Assembly: GCA_020633055.1 (NCBI GenBank)
Contig: JACKEJ010000012.1
Span: 62,001 to 126,000 of the forward strand
DNA from: Sandaracinaceae bacterium
GTDB taxonomy: Bacteria > Myxococcota_A > Polyangia > Polyangiales > Houyiibacteriaceae
Direction: 5' to 3'
DNA: 64,000 nt
Made by a program: the position numbers and the translations under genes. Each line of letters opens with the position of its first letter. The stretch's first letter is position 1. Below the pieces are notes generated by a model that was not told where the DNA came from, did no database searches, and was given only the letters and a program-made list of their open reading frames with translations. Shown here in pieces: positions 35,303 to 43,390 of this stretch.

Positions 35303-37852
35303 GTGCGCGACGCGGCTCGCAAGGGCGTGGTCGTGTACGTCATGCGCTCCCTCTCGCTGCTCGACTTCCTCTGCTTGGATTTCCTGCTGAAGCGCTTCGG
35401 GCTGCCGCTCGTGCGCTTCGTGAACGATCTCGGGCTCTGGATCCTCGAGCCGTTCGGGAAGGGCGAGCGCCGCCTGCGGCTGCGGCGGCAGATCCCCGAG
35501 CACGCCGCGCTCAACGAGGTGGTAGAGAGTCAGTTCAGCGCGCTGCTCTTCCTACGTCGGCCGCCGCGCCTCGGGAGGCCCAAGCGTCGCGGCGAGGAGC
35601 TCGACACGGACCTCATCCGCACGCTGATCGAGACGCAGCGGCGTACGACGCAGCCCATCTTGTTGGTGCCGCAGACGTTCGTGTGGACCAAGCGCCCCCC
35701 CCAGGCCCGCCGCGGGCTCTTCGACGGCGTCTTCGGCACGGTCGAGTGGCCCGGCCGCGTGCGGGTCTTGCTGCAGTTCCTGTTCAATTACCGCAACGCG
35801 CTCCTGCGCTCGGGCGACCCATTCGACCTCCAGGCGTTCCTGGTGGAGCACCCCGAACTCGAGGACGCCGACCTCGCGGACAAGGTCCGCTACGCCCTCC
35901 TGCGCCGCATGGAGCGCGAGCGCACGCTGGTGCTCGGGCCCACCAAGAAGACCCTCGGGCGGATCCAGGACGATCTCCTCCGCAGCCCCCGCATCCGCAA
36001 GCACATCGAGTCGGAGGCCAAGGGGTCCGGGCGCTCCATCGCCAAGGTCGAGAAGGAGGCGCGCAAGGAGCTCAGCAAGCTGTGCGCGAACCAGCAGCCC
36101 TACGTCGTGGCCCTCTTGGCGCGCTTCCTCGACTGGGTCTGGAACCGCATCTACGACGGCATCGTCATCGACGACGAGGGCATCGAACGCCTGCGCGAGA
36201 AGGCGCGCGAGGGCGCCATCGTGCTCCTGCCCAGCCACAAGAGCCACGTCGACTACCTGGTCCTCAGCTCCGTGCTCTACAGCCGCCAGCTGCTGCCCCC
36301 GCTCATCGCCGCCGGCGAGAACCTCGGCTTCTTCCCGCTGGGGCCCATCCTGCGGCGCGGCGGCGCTTTCTTCATCAAGCGCAGCTTCCGGGGCAAGAAG
36401 CTCTACGCGGCCCTGGTGGACGGCTACATGCGGCGCCTCCTCGTGGAGGGCTTCCCCATCGAGTTCTTCATCGAGGGTGGGCGCTCACGCACGGGCAAGC
36501 TGCTCCCGCCGAAGTACGGCCTCCTCTCCATGGTCGTGGACGCGTCGCTGCTGCTGCGCGCGCGCAAGGTGTTCTTCGTGCCCATCTCCATCGGCTACGA
36601 GCGCATCATCGAAGAGCGCTCCTACATGCACGAGCTGGGCGGGGGCGAGAAGCAGAAGGAGAACGTCGGGGGCCTCCTGCGGTCGTCCGACATCCTGCGC
36701 TCCAAGTACGGGCGGCTGTACGTCCACTTCGGCGAGATCATCTCCTTCGACGACCTGCTCGACGACGCGCTGGCCGAGCCGCTGGCCGACGAGACGGGCG
36801 AGTTCGACGCCGAAGCCATCTTGTCGGGCTCCGTCGCCCTCAAGCCCTCGAGCGGTGGGGACGGGGTGGTGCTCGCGTCGCAGCGCGACAGACAGGACCT
36901 GAGCCCGCGTGAGCGGCGCGTGATGATCCAGCGGCTGGCGCACTTGGTCACCTACCAGATCGACCGGGTGACGGTGGTCACCCCTGCGGCCCTCGTCGCG
37001 ATGGCGCTGCTCACCCACAAGCAGCGCGGGATGACGCACGCCGACCTGCTCCACACGGCGGAGTGTCTGCTCTCGGCCCTCGAACGTCAGCACGCGCGCA
37101 CGGCCGGTCAGCTGCGCGACGAACACGGCACCATCCGCTCCGACACGGTCCACGAGGCCATCGAGCTGTTCCTGGACGGGAAGCTCATCCAGCGCCACGG
37201 CGAGGGCGAGCAGGCCATCTACAAGATCCCGAGCGAGCGACGCATCGCGCTCGAGTACTACAACAACAACGTCCTGCACTTCTTCGTGCCCAGCGCGCTC
37301 ATCGCCTCCGCGCTGATGGTCAGCTCGGGCAAGACCATCACCGTGCAGACGCTGCGCGAGCGCGTGCGGCAGCTCTCGAAGCTCTTCAAGTACGAGTTCC
37401 ACTTCCGCGCCGACGCGGCCTTCGAGGACATCTTCGAGGACGCGCTGGCGAGCATGGTGGCCCACGAGGAGCTGGTGCTCGACGGGGACGACGTGCGGCC
37501 CGCCCCGGGGAGGCCCGGCGCCATCGTGGACATCTACGCGTCCATGCTGCGGTCCTACTTCGAGGCCTACATCCTCGCGCTGCGGAGCTCGGGCGCGCTG
37601 CTCGAGCGCGACGAGATCTCGCGCAAAGAATGGTTCAAGCAGGCGCTCGCGACTGGCCAGCGCATGTACCTGGCGGGCGAGATCATCCGCCGCGAGAGCA
37701 TCTCGAAGCCCAAGCTCGAGACCGCGCTGAAGGCATTGAAGGACTATCAGCTCGTGAAGACGTCGGGTGATGACCTACAACGTGGGCGAGTGCTCACAGA
37801 CGCCGCCACGCTTCAGGCGCTGGAAAAGAAGCTGTTGCCCTTCCTCAAGTAG
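35303..37852 (+). CDS. plsB: Glycerol-3-phosphate 1-O-acyltransferase PlsB
   Basis: A membrane-associated enzyme making lysophosphatidic acid, the first step of phospholipid synthesis. The 849 residues from GTG 35303 contain motif I HKSHVD (312-317), motif II GAFFIKRSF, motif III FFIEGGRSRTGK and motif IV VFFVPISIGYERI. The true N-terminus is longer: from 35213 the same frame encodes YAEPHWLLRW ... RRFFTHIQVDERW, a typical PlsB start. However, a TGA at 35210-35212 lies just before it and no start codon falls between. A GTG at 35205 in another frame (V-P-D) would join it if one base were missing near 35211-35215. This is a likely local sequence error. The gene diverges from rplM. Confidence 0.92.
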   Translation: MRDAARKGVVVYVMRSLSLLDFLCLDFLLKRFGLPLVRFVNDLGLWILEPFGKGERRLRLRRQIPEHAALNEVVESQFSALLFLRRPPRLGRPKRRGEELDTDLIRTLIETQRRTTQPILLVPQTFVWTKRPPQARRGLFDGVFGTVEWPGRVRVLLQFLFNYRNALLRSGDPFDLQAFLVEHPELEDADLADKVRYALLRRMERERTLVLGPTKKTLGRIQDDLLRSPRIRKHIESEAKGSGRSIAKVEKEARKELSKLCANQQPYVVALLARFLDWVWNRIYDGIVIDDEGIERLREKAREGAIVLLPSHKSHVDYLVLSSVLYSRQLLPPLIAAGENLGFFPLGPILRRGGAFFIKRSFRGKKLYAALVDGYMRRLLVEGFPIEFFIEGGRSRTGKLLPPKYGLLSMVVDASLLLRARKVFFVPISIGYERIIEERSYMHELGGGEKQKENVGGLLRSSDILRSKYGRLYVHFGEIISFDDLLDDALAEPLADETGEFDAEAILSGSVALKPSSGGDGVVLASQRDRQDLSPRERRVMIQRLAHLVTYQIDRVTVVTPAALVAMALLTHKQRGMTHADLLHTAECLLSALERQHARTAGQLRDEHGTIRSDTVHEAIELFLDGKLIQRHGEGEQAIYKIPSERRIALEYYNNNVLHFFVPSALIASALMVSSGKTITVQTLRERVRQLSKLFKYEFHFRADAAFEDIFEDALASMVAHEELVLDGDDVRPAPGRPGAIVDIYASMLRSYFEAYILALRSSGALLERDEISRKEWFKQALATGQRMYLAGEIIRRESISKPKLETALKALKDYQLVKTSGDDLQRGRVLTDAATLQALEKKLLPFLK

Positions 37853-37863
37853 GACAATTGTCC
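37852..37863. promoter_or_regulatory. Perfect 12-bp palindrome between plsB and the EAL gene
   Basis: GGACAATTGTCC begins at the plsB stop and lies 55 bases before the GTG of the EAL protein. It could be an operator half-site pair or chance; no T-tract follows, so it is unlikely to terminate transcription. Confidence 0.25.
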
Positions 37864-37917
37864 AGTCAGCGTGAACGAGTCCTGTTGAGATGGCAACGGG
37901 CCTGCTAGTCTCGGTCC

Positions 37918-38691
37918 GTGTCGCAGAAGAACTGGACCATAGACCCCGAAACCGGGCTCTCGTTCGTTCGCTCCGGCGTGAGGGAGGTCACGACGGAACA
38001 GCTGCGCGTCGTGTTCCAACCCATCGTGGCCGTCGACACGCGGCGCACGTTCGCGCACGAGGCGCTCGTCCGCTGCGACGTGCCCATGTTCCAGAGTCCC
38101 ATCGCGCTGTTCGAGGCGGCCACGAACGAGCAGTGCACGGGGCGCCTCGGGCGACGCATCCGCGAGGTGGTGGTGCGCGACGCGGATGGCGGGCCGATCT
38201 TCGTGAACATCCACCCGGAGGAGCTCAGCGAGCGCTGGCTGGTGCGTCCGGACGACCCGCTGTGCTTGTACGAGGGCGAGGTGTTCCTCGAGATCACCGA
38301 GGCCGCCGCCTTCGCGTACTTCGAGCTCTGCATGGACGTCCTCCGCGAAGTGCGTGACCGCATGGGAGCGCGCCTCGTCATCGACGACTTCGGAGCGGGG
38401 TACAGCAACCTCAAGCGCATCGTCGACCTGCACCCGTCGGTCGTGAAGCTGGACCGCTCCCTCGTGTCCGGGCTCGACCGCGAGCGGCGGCAGCAGATCC
38501 TGGTGAAGGGGCTGGTCGACCTGTGCCGGCAGCTCGGCGCCAAGGTGGTGGCCGAGGGCGTCGAGACGGTGGGTGAGCTGCACGCTTGCATCGACGCGGG
38601 CGCGCAGTACGTGCAGGGCTACCTGCTGGCCCGGCCGGGCTACCCGCACCCGAGCGTGCGCTGGCCTGCGCCGCCTGCGCCTCTGGGGTAG
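37918..38691 (+). CDS. Stand-alone EAL-domain cyclic-di-GMP phosphodiesterase
   Basis: A 257-residue cytoplasmic protein made almost only of an EAL domain, predicted to hydrolyse c-di-GMP to pGpG. Catalytic residues are present: EAL (48-50), N98 in VNIHP, E128 in LEITEA, DDFGAGYS (156-163), K177 in VVKLDRS, E213 in AEGVET and Q233 in QGYLLARP. About 28 residues precede the domain, with no sensor, GGDEF or membrane part, so control must come from partners or expression. GTG 37918 is the start that gives the full domain. Confidence 0.9.
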   Translation: MSQKNWTIDPETGLSFVRSGVREVTTEQLRVVFQPIVAVDTRRTFAHEALVRCDVPMFQSPIALFEAATNEQCTGRLGRRIREVVVRDADGGPIFVNIHPEELSERWLVRPDDPLCLYEGEVFLEITEAAAFAYFELCMDVLREVRDRMGARLVIDDFGAGYSNLKRIVDLHPSVVKLDRSLVSGLDRERRQQILVKGLVDLCRQLGAKVVAEGVETVGELHACIDAGAQYVQGYLLARPGYPHPSVRWPAPPAPLG

Positions 38692-38786
38692 GCGGCGTCG
38701 CACGGACCTCTGCGAGGTGGCGACGCCAACGTGCCTCCCCGCGCTGGCCTGCGCCCATCGCGTCCGTGGGGTAGGGTGGGCCTTCG

Positions 38787-39578
38787 ATGCGCGTTGTCTC
38801 CCTCACCTGCTCCAACACCGAGATCGTGTGTGCGCTGGGCGCGGCGCACGTGCTGGTGGGGGTGGACGACCACAGCGACTTCCCCGTGGACGTGGTGGGT
38901 CGACTGGCGCGGGTTGGGCCGGACCTGAGCGTGGATGCCCGGGCCGTGGCCGCGCTGCGCCCGGATCTGGTGCTCGCTTCGCTCACCGTGCCGGGTCACG
39001 AACGCGTGGTCGCGGCGCTGTTGGCCGAGGGTCTGCCCGTCGAGGTCCTCGAGCCGAAGTCCGTGCTCGATGTGTACCGAGACGTCACGCGCATCGGCGC
39101 GCTGCTCGGGCGGGCCTCGCAGGCGGCCGCGCTGGTCGCGTCCATGCAGAGCGTGCTGGACGCGCGACCGGAAGCTGCCGCACCGCCTCGTGTGCTGGTC
39201 GAGTGGTGGCCGCGCCCCGTGATCGTGCCCGGGCAGCGCAGCTGGGTCACGCAGCAGCTGCTCGCCGCCGGCGGACTCAACCCGATGGGTGAGCGGCCGG
39301 TCGAGTCGTCCCCGATCACCGACGCGGAGGCCGTGGCGCTCGCCCCGGAGGCCGTAGTCATCAGCTGGTGTGGGGTCCCAGCTGCGAAGTACAGGCCAGA
39401 CGTCGTCCTGCGGCGCGAGGCCTGGCGCGAGCTGGCGGCCGTTCGCGACGGCCACGTCTACTGCGTGCCGGAGGCGTTCTTGGGGCGTCCTGGCCCGCGC
39501 CTGGTCGAAGGGGTGCACGCGCTGCGCGAGGTGGTCGCCCGTGTCCGCGCAGGCCGCGGAGCCTCGCCTGCGCGCTGA
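38787..39578 (+). CDS. BtuF-like periplasmic-binding-fold protein without signal peptide
   Basis: A 263-residue protein of the class III substrate-binding fold used by cobalamin and siderophore ABC transporters. It has MRVVSLTCSNTEIVCALGA, ALRPDLVLAS, an EWWPRPVIVPGQRSWV segment, VAL-APEAVVISW and VYCVPEAFLGRPGPRLVEGV, all typical. ATG 38787 starts directly at the first beta strand: there is no signal peptide or lipobox, and no transporter genes adjoin. It may be a cytoplasmic corrinoid-binding protein, or the export signal may be lost. The B12-dependent mutase genes of this window are 22 kb away. Confidence 0.8.
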   Translation: MRVVSLTCSNTEIVCALGAAHVLVGVDDHSDFPVDVVGRLARVGPDLSVDARAVAALRPDLVLASLTVPGHERVVAALLAEGLPVEVLEPKSVLDVYRDVTRIGALLGRASQAAALVASMQSVLDARPEAAAPPRVLVEWWPRPVIVPGQRSWVTQQLLAAGGLNPMGERPVESSPITDAEAVALAPEAVVISWCGVPAAKYRPDVVLRREAWRELAAVRDGHVYCVPEAFLGRPGPRLVEGVHALREVVARVRAGRGASPAR

Positions 39579-39600
39579 CTTCGCACGACAGGCGCCTGCG

Positions 39601-39637
39601 CGGTGACGGCACGCGAGGGACGCACCTGCCGTCACCG
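39601..39637. terminator. Hairpin between convergent genes
   Basis: CGGTGACGGCA (39601-39611) pairs perfectly with 39627-39637, an 11-bp stem with a 15-base loop, between the BtuF-like gene and the minus-strand hypothetical gene. No T-tract is present. Confidence 0.45.
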
Positions 39638-39643
39638 ACCGGC

Positions 39644-40405
39644 TCAGACGCGGACGGACGCGATGGCGGGGAGCGACTCGAGACGGCGCTTGAGCGCGCT
39701 CTCGTGTTGACGGATCTGTTCGAGGCGTACCGCGATGCGTACGTCGCGCATGACCGCGCGCGTCGCGTCGTCGACCTCGCCCAGCGTGGCGAGGGTGGGC
39801 ACCTTCACGCTGACGAATGCCAGCGACCGCAGCATGGTGGTGAGCTTGCTGGACGCGGCGCGGGAAGCCTCTCGCGCGCCAGCCGCGTCCGACGGCGCTG
39901 GCGCGTCGTCGTCGACGGGATCCACATCCCCGCCGTCGAGCACCCAGGTCTCGTCGCACAGGTCTCCCCACACGGCGCGGAACGCGACGAGGCGCTCGTG
40001 GCGCGCCTGCTCCGCTCGTTCGCGTTCGAGCGCTCGCTCTGCTGCGCGCGCTGCGTCCTCCGCTGCGAGCAGCCGCTCTTCGTAGGCGCGGGCGCGCTCT
40101 CGCGTCACCGCCTCACGCTCGTCGTCGTCCTCACGCCGCACCAGCACCACCGCCAGGTGCGCGTCCACGTCCAGCAGCTTGGCGACGCCTCGATAGGCGT
40201 CGTCGTTCGACGCGATGCCGTCACGGTCGGCCACGTAGAAGCGGTCGAGCACGCCCAGGTTGCGACACACCTCGAAGTACAACAGGCGCAAGAGCCGCAG
40301 CTCGGCCTCGCGTGCGTCCTGGTGCGCCCGATACGCGCCCACCAGCTTCATGGCGGTGTCGACGGCCTTGGGGGCCGCGCCCAGGACGAACGAGACCGGC
40401 TCCAT
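39644..40405 (-). CDS. Hypothetical protein with central coiled coil
   Basis: A 253-residue protein of unknown family. An amphipathic N-terminus (MEPVSFVLGAAPKAVDTAMK) is followed by a short alpha/beta part. A strongly charged helix at about 108-150, rich in Glu, Arg and Ala, is probably a coiled coil; then come an acidic linker (DVDPVDDDAPAPSD) and a helical C-terminus. The ATG at 40405 overlaps the TGA of the MaoC gene (TGATG), so translation is coupled; a TTG one codon upstream is less likely. The start, codon bias and coupling support a real gene. Confidence 0.65.
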   Translation of the reverse strand: MEPVSFVLGAAPKAVDTAMKLVGAYRAHQDAREAELRLLRLLYFEVCRNLGVLDRFYVADRDGIASNDDAYRGVAKLLDVDAHLAVVLVRREDDDEREAVTRERARAYEERLLAAEDAARAAERALERERAEQARHERLVAFRAVWGDLCDETWVLDGGDVDPVDDDAPAPSDAAGAREASRAASSKLTTMLRSLAFVSVKVPTLATLGEVDDATRAVMRDVRIAVRLEQIRQHESALKRRLESLPAIASVRV

Positions 40406-40860
40406 CAATAGAAGTACCGGCTGAGAGACTCGATCACGCAGCCGGGGCGGTCTTCGCCCTCGATCTCGATCGTGATCACCGTGGTGGCCTGCAGGCCCCC
40501 CTTCACCTCGATCACCTCTTTGATCTCACCCCGCCCGCGCACGCGCGCGTTCACCTTCACGGGGGCGGGGAAGCGGATCTTGTCGCAGCCGTAGTTGACG
40601 CCCATCTTCATGCCCTGCACGTCGAGCAGCTGCGGCAGGAACAGGTTCGACAGCGCGAGCGTCAGGTAGCCGTGCGCGATGGTCGTGCCGAACGGCCCGG
40701 TCTTGGCGCGCTCGGGGTCGACGTGGATCCACTGGTGGTCCCCAGTGGCCTCGGCGAACTGGTTGATCCGCTCCTGGGTGATGGTCAGCCAGTCGGTGAC
40801 CCCCAGGTCGGTCCCGGCTGCGCCCCGCAGGGCATCTTGTGTCGCGAAAACGGTCGGCAT
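40405..40860 (-). CDS. MaoC-family (R)-specific enoyl-CoA hydratase-like protein
   Basis: A 151-residue single hot-dog protein of the MaoC dehydratase family, close to NodN-like hydratases. The active-site region is ATGDHQWIHVDPERA with Asp and His of the hydratase motif, followed by GPFGTTIAHGYLTLALSNLF. The C-terminal strands IKEVIEVKGGLQATTVITIE complete the fold. It should hydrate trans-2-enoyl-CoA; the exact substrate cannot be told. ATG 40860 (MPTVFATQDAL) fits the family start better than the one at 40914. It is co-transcribed with the hypothetical gene downstream. Confidence 0.88.
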   Translation of the reverse strand: MPTVFATQDALRGAAGTDLGVTDWLTITQERINQFAEATGDHQWIHVDPERAKTGPFGTTIAHGYLTLALSNLFLPQLLDVQGMKMGVNYGCDKIRFPAPVKVNARVRGRGEIKEVIEVKGGLQATTVITIEIEGEDRPGCVIESLSRYFY

Positions 40861-41060
40861 GCGGCGGACGATAGCAGCCTCACGCAGACGGTACAGTGCG
40901 CTCGCGCGCGCCACGTGATGCGTATGTGTCGACGGTGCGGCGCGTCTGCGGGACCATCCGGCGCGTCCGTCCGGAGCCGCGCGGCGCCCTCGCGGGCCAT
41001 GGGGTCAGCGGTGGCCGCGCGGTCGTTGCGGGTGGGGCCAAGCGCTGATAAGCCCCGCCG

Positions 41061-42428
41061 ATGGAGTTCTCGACCCTCACCGCGCTCTCTCCCATGGACG
41101 GCCGCTACGCCTCGAGCGTGGACGCCCTGCGCCCCTTCCTCAGCGAGTTCGGGCTCATCCACCATCGCGTGCGGGTCGAGGTGCGCTGGCTGCTCTCGCT
41201 GGCCGAGAACCCGGGCGTGCCCGAGGTCCCGTCGTTCTCCGCGGCCGCCGTGCAAGTGCTCGAGGGCATCGTCGACCATTTCGGCGAGGACGACGCGCGC
41301 CGCGTGAAGGCCATCGAGCGCACCACCAACCACGACGTGAAGGCCGTCGAGTACTTCCTCAAGGAGCGCATCGCCGGGAACGCGGAGCTCGAGGCCGTGA
41401 CGGAGTTCCTGCACTTCGCGTGCACGTCCGAGGACATCAACAACCTGTCGCACGGCGCCATGCTGACGGGCGCCCGCGACCAGGTGGTCCTGCCCGTCAT
41501 GGACGAGCTGATCGAGGCCGTGCGCGGCCTGGCGCACCGCTACGCGGACGTCCCGATGCTGAGCCGTACGCACGGGCAGCCGGCCTCGCCGACCACGCTC
41601 GGCAAGGAGCTCGCCAACGTGGTCGCGCGCCTGGGGCGGCAGCGGCAGCTGGTGGCCGCGACGCCTCTGCTGGGCAAGATCAACGGCGCCGTGGGCAACT
41701 ACAACGCCCACCTGAGCGCGTACCCGGACGTCGACTGGGAGGCGCACGCGCGTGCGTTCGTCACCTCGCTCGGGCTCGAGTGGAACGCGTACACCACGCA
41801 GATCGAGCCACACGACTACATCGCGGAGCTGTTCGACGCCGTCGCGCGCTTCAACACCATCCTGATCGACTTCGATCGCGACGTGTGGGGCTACATCTCG
41901 CTCGGCTACTTTGCCCAGCGCGTCGTGGCGGGCGAGGTCGGCTCGTCGACCATGCCGCACAAGGTGAACCCCATCGACTTCGAGAACTCGGAGGGCAACC
42001 TGGGCGTCGCCAACGCCGTGCTCGGGCATCTGGCGTCCAAGCTGCCCGTCTCGCGCTTCCAGCGCGACCTCACCGACAGCACGGTCTTGCGCAACCTGGG
42101 CCTCGGCCTCGCCCACTCGCTGCTCGCCTACAAGGCGGCCCTCAAGGGGCTCGGCAAGCTGGACGCGCGCCCGGACCGCATGGCGGCGGACCTGGACGAG
42201 AACTGGGAGGTGCTGGCCGAGCCCATCCAGACGGTGATGCGCCGCTACGGCATCGAGAAGCCCTACGAGAAGCTCAAGGAGCTGACGCGTGGCAAGCGCA
42301 TCAGCGCCGCCGAGGTGGTGGCGTTCGTGAACACCCTGGACATCCCCGACACCGAGAAGGCGCGCCTGTGCGCGCTCACCCCCGCGACGTACGTCGGCAA
42401 CGCCGCCGATCAGGCCCGCCGCATCTGA
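41061..42428 (+). CDS. purB: Adenylosuccinate lyase
   Basis: A 455-residue fumarase/aspartase-superfamily enzyme acting twice in purine synthesis: it releases fumarate from SAICAR and from adenylosuccinate. The start LTALSPMDGRYA, the segment TEFLHFACTSEDINNLSHG, the catalytic His region RTHGQPASPTT and the signature GSSTMPHKVNPIDFENSEGN identify the E. coli-type PurB. The 200-base region upstream is shared with the divergent MaoC gene. menB follows after 11 bases and is likely co-transcribed. Confidence 0.97.
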   Translation: MEFSTLTALSPMDGRYASSVDALRPFLSEFGLIHHRVRVEVRWLLSLAENPGVPEVPSFSAAAVQVLEGIVDHFGEDDARRVKAIERTTNHDVKAVEYFLKERIAGNAELEAVTEFLHFACTSEDINNLSHGAMLTGARDQVVLPVMDELIEAVRGLAHRYADVPMLSRTHGQPASPTTLGKELANVVARLGRQRQLVAATPLLGKINGAVGNYNAHLSAYPDVDWEAHARAFVTSLGLEWNAYTTQIEPHDYIAELFDAVARFNTILIDFDRDVWGYISLGYFAQRVVAGEVGSSTMPHKVNPIDFENSEGNLGVANAVLGHLASKLPVSRFQRDLTDSTVLRNLGLGLAHSLLAYKAALKGLGKLDARPDRMAADLDENWEVLAEPIQTVMRRYGIEKPYEKLKELTRGKRISAAEVVAFVNTLDIPDTEKARLCALTPATYVGNAADQARRI

Positions 42429-42439
42429 GGAGACAGCAC

Positions 42440-43336
42440 ATGGTCAGCGACATCTTCGATCCCACCAAGTGGGACGCGGTCCCCGACTTCGCGTTCGAGG
42501 ACATCACCTACCACCGTGCCAAGGACCAGGGCACGGTGCGCATCGCCATCAACCGGCCCGACGTGCGCAACGCCTTCCGCCCGAAGACGGTCGACGAGCT
42601 CTACGAGGCGCTCGACCACGCCCGGCGCTGGAGCGACGTGGGCTGCGTGCTGCTCACCGGGAACGGACCGTCTCCCAAGGACGGTGGCTGGGCCTTCTGC
42701 AGCGGCGGCGACCAGCGCATCCGCGGCAAGGACGGCTACAAGTACGAGGGCGCCGAGGCCCACACGGCCGACCCCGCGAAGCTCGGCCGCCTGCACATCC
42801 TCGAGGTGCAGCGGATGATCCGCTTCATGCCCAAGATCGTCATCGCGGTGGTCCCGGGCTGGGCCGTCGGTGGCGGGCACTCGCTGCACGTTGTGTGCGA
42901 CATGACGCTTGCCAGCGCGGAGCACGCGGTCTTCAAGCAGACCGACCCGGACGTGGGCAGCTTCGACGGCGGCTTCGGGTCCGCCCTGCTCGCGCGCCAG
43001 GTCGGGCAGAAGAAGGCCCGCGAGCTGTTCATGATCGGCATCAACTACACGGCCGAAGAGGGCGCCGCGATGGGCATGGTCAACAAGGTCGTGCCGCACG
43101 CGCAGCTCGAAGAGGTCGCGCTCGAGTGGGCGCGCATCATCAACGGCAAGAGCCCCACGGCCATGCGGATGCTGAAGTACGCGTTCAACATGATCGACGA
43201 CGGGATGGTCGGGCAGCAGCTCTTCGCGGGTGAGGCCACGCGCTTGGCGTACATGACGGACGAGGCCATCGAGGGCCGCGACGCGTTCTTGGAGAAGCGC
43301 CCGCAGGACTACTCCAAGTTCCCCTGGCACTACTGA
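42440..43336 (+). CDS. menB: 1,4-dihydroxy-2-naphthoyl-CoA synthase
   Basis: A 298-residue crotonase-fold enzyme that closes the second ring in menaquinone synthesis. The family-specific pieces are present: FEDITYHRAKDQGTVRIAIN, the FCSGGDQ oxyanion segment, VPGWAVGGGHSLHVVCD, DVGSFDGGFGSALLAR and the end FLEKRPQDYSKFPW. ATG 42440 is preceded by GAGGAG. No other menaquinone gene is near; pairing with purB is unusual but the spacing argues for one transcript. Confidence 0.95.
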   Translation: MVSDIFDPTKWDAVPDFAFEDITYHRAKDQGTVRIAINRPDVRNAFRPKTVDELYEALDHARRWSDVGCVLLTGNGPSPKDGGWAFCSGGDQRIRGKDGYKYEGAEAHTADPAKLGRLHILEVQRMIRFMPKIVIAVVPGWAVGGGHSLHVVCDMTLASAEHAVFKQTDPDVGSFDGGFGSALLARQVGQKKARELFMIGINYTAEEGAAMGMVNKVVPHAQLEEVALEWARIINGKSPTAMRMLKYAFNMIDDGMVGQQLFAGEATRLAYMTDEAIEGRDAFLEKRPQDYSKFPWHY

Positions 43337-43345
43337 GCGGAGCAC

Positions 43346-43375
43346 GCTCGCCCCGAGCGCAGGCGCGGGGCGAGC
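43346..43375. terminator. Hairpin between convergent menB and lipoprotein genes
   Basis: GCTCGCCCC (43346-43354) pairs with GGGGCGAGC (43367-43375) around a 12-base loop, just after menB and before the end of the minus-strand lipoprotein gene. No T-tract. Confidence 0.45.
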
Positions 43376-43390
43376 CCAGACCAGCGGCGC

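Noticed and set aside
35149..36912. 587-codon plus-strand frame starting with ATG at 35149
   Set aside because: It overlaps plsB in another frame and is an Arg/Ala/Pro-rich shadow; the PlsB motifs are all in the 35303 frame.
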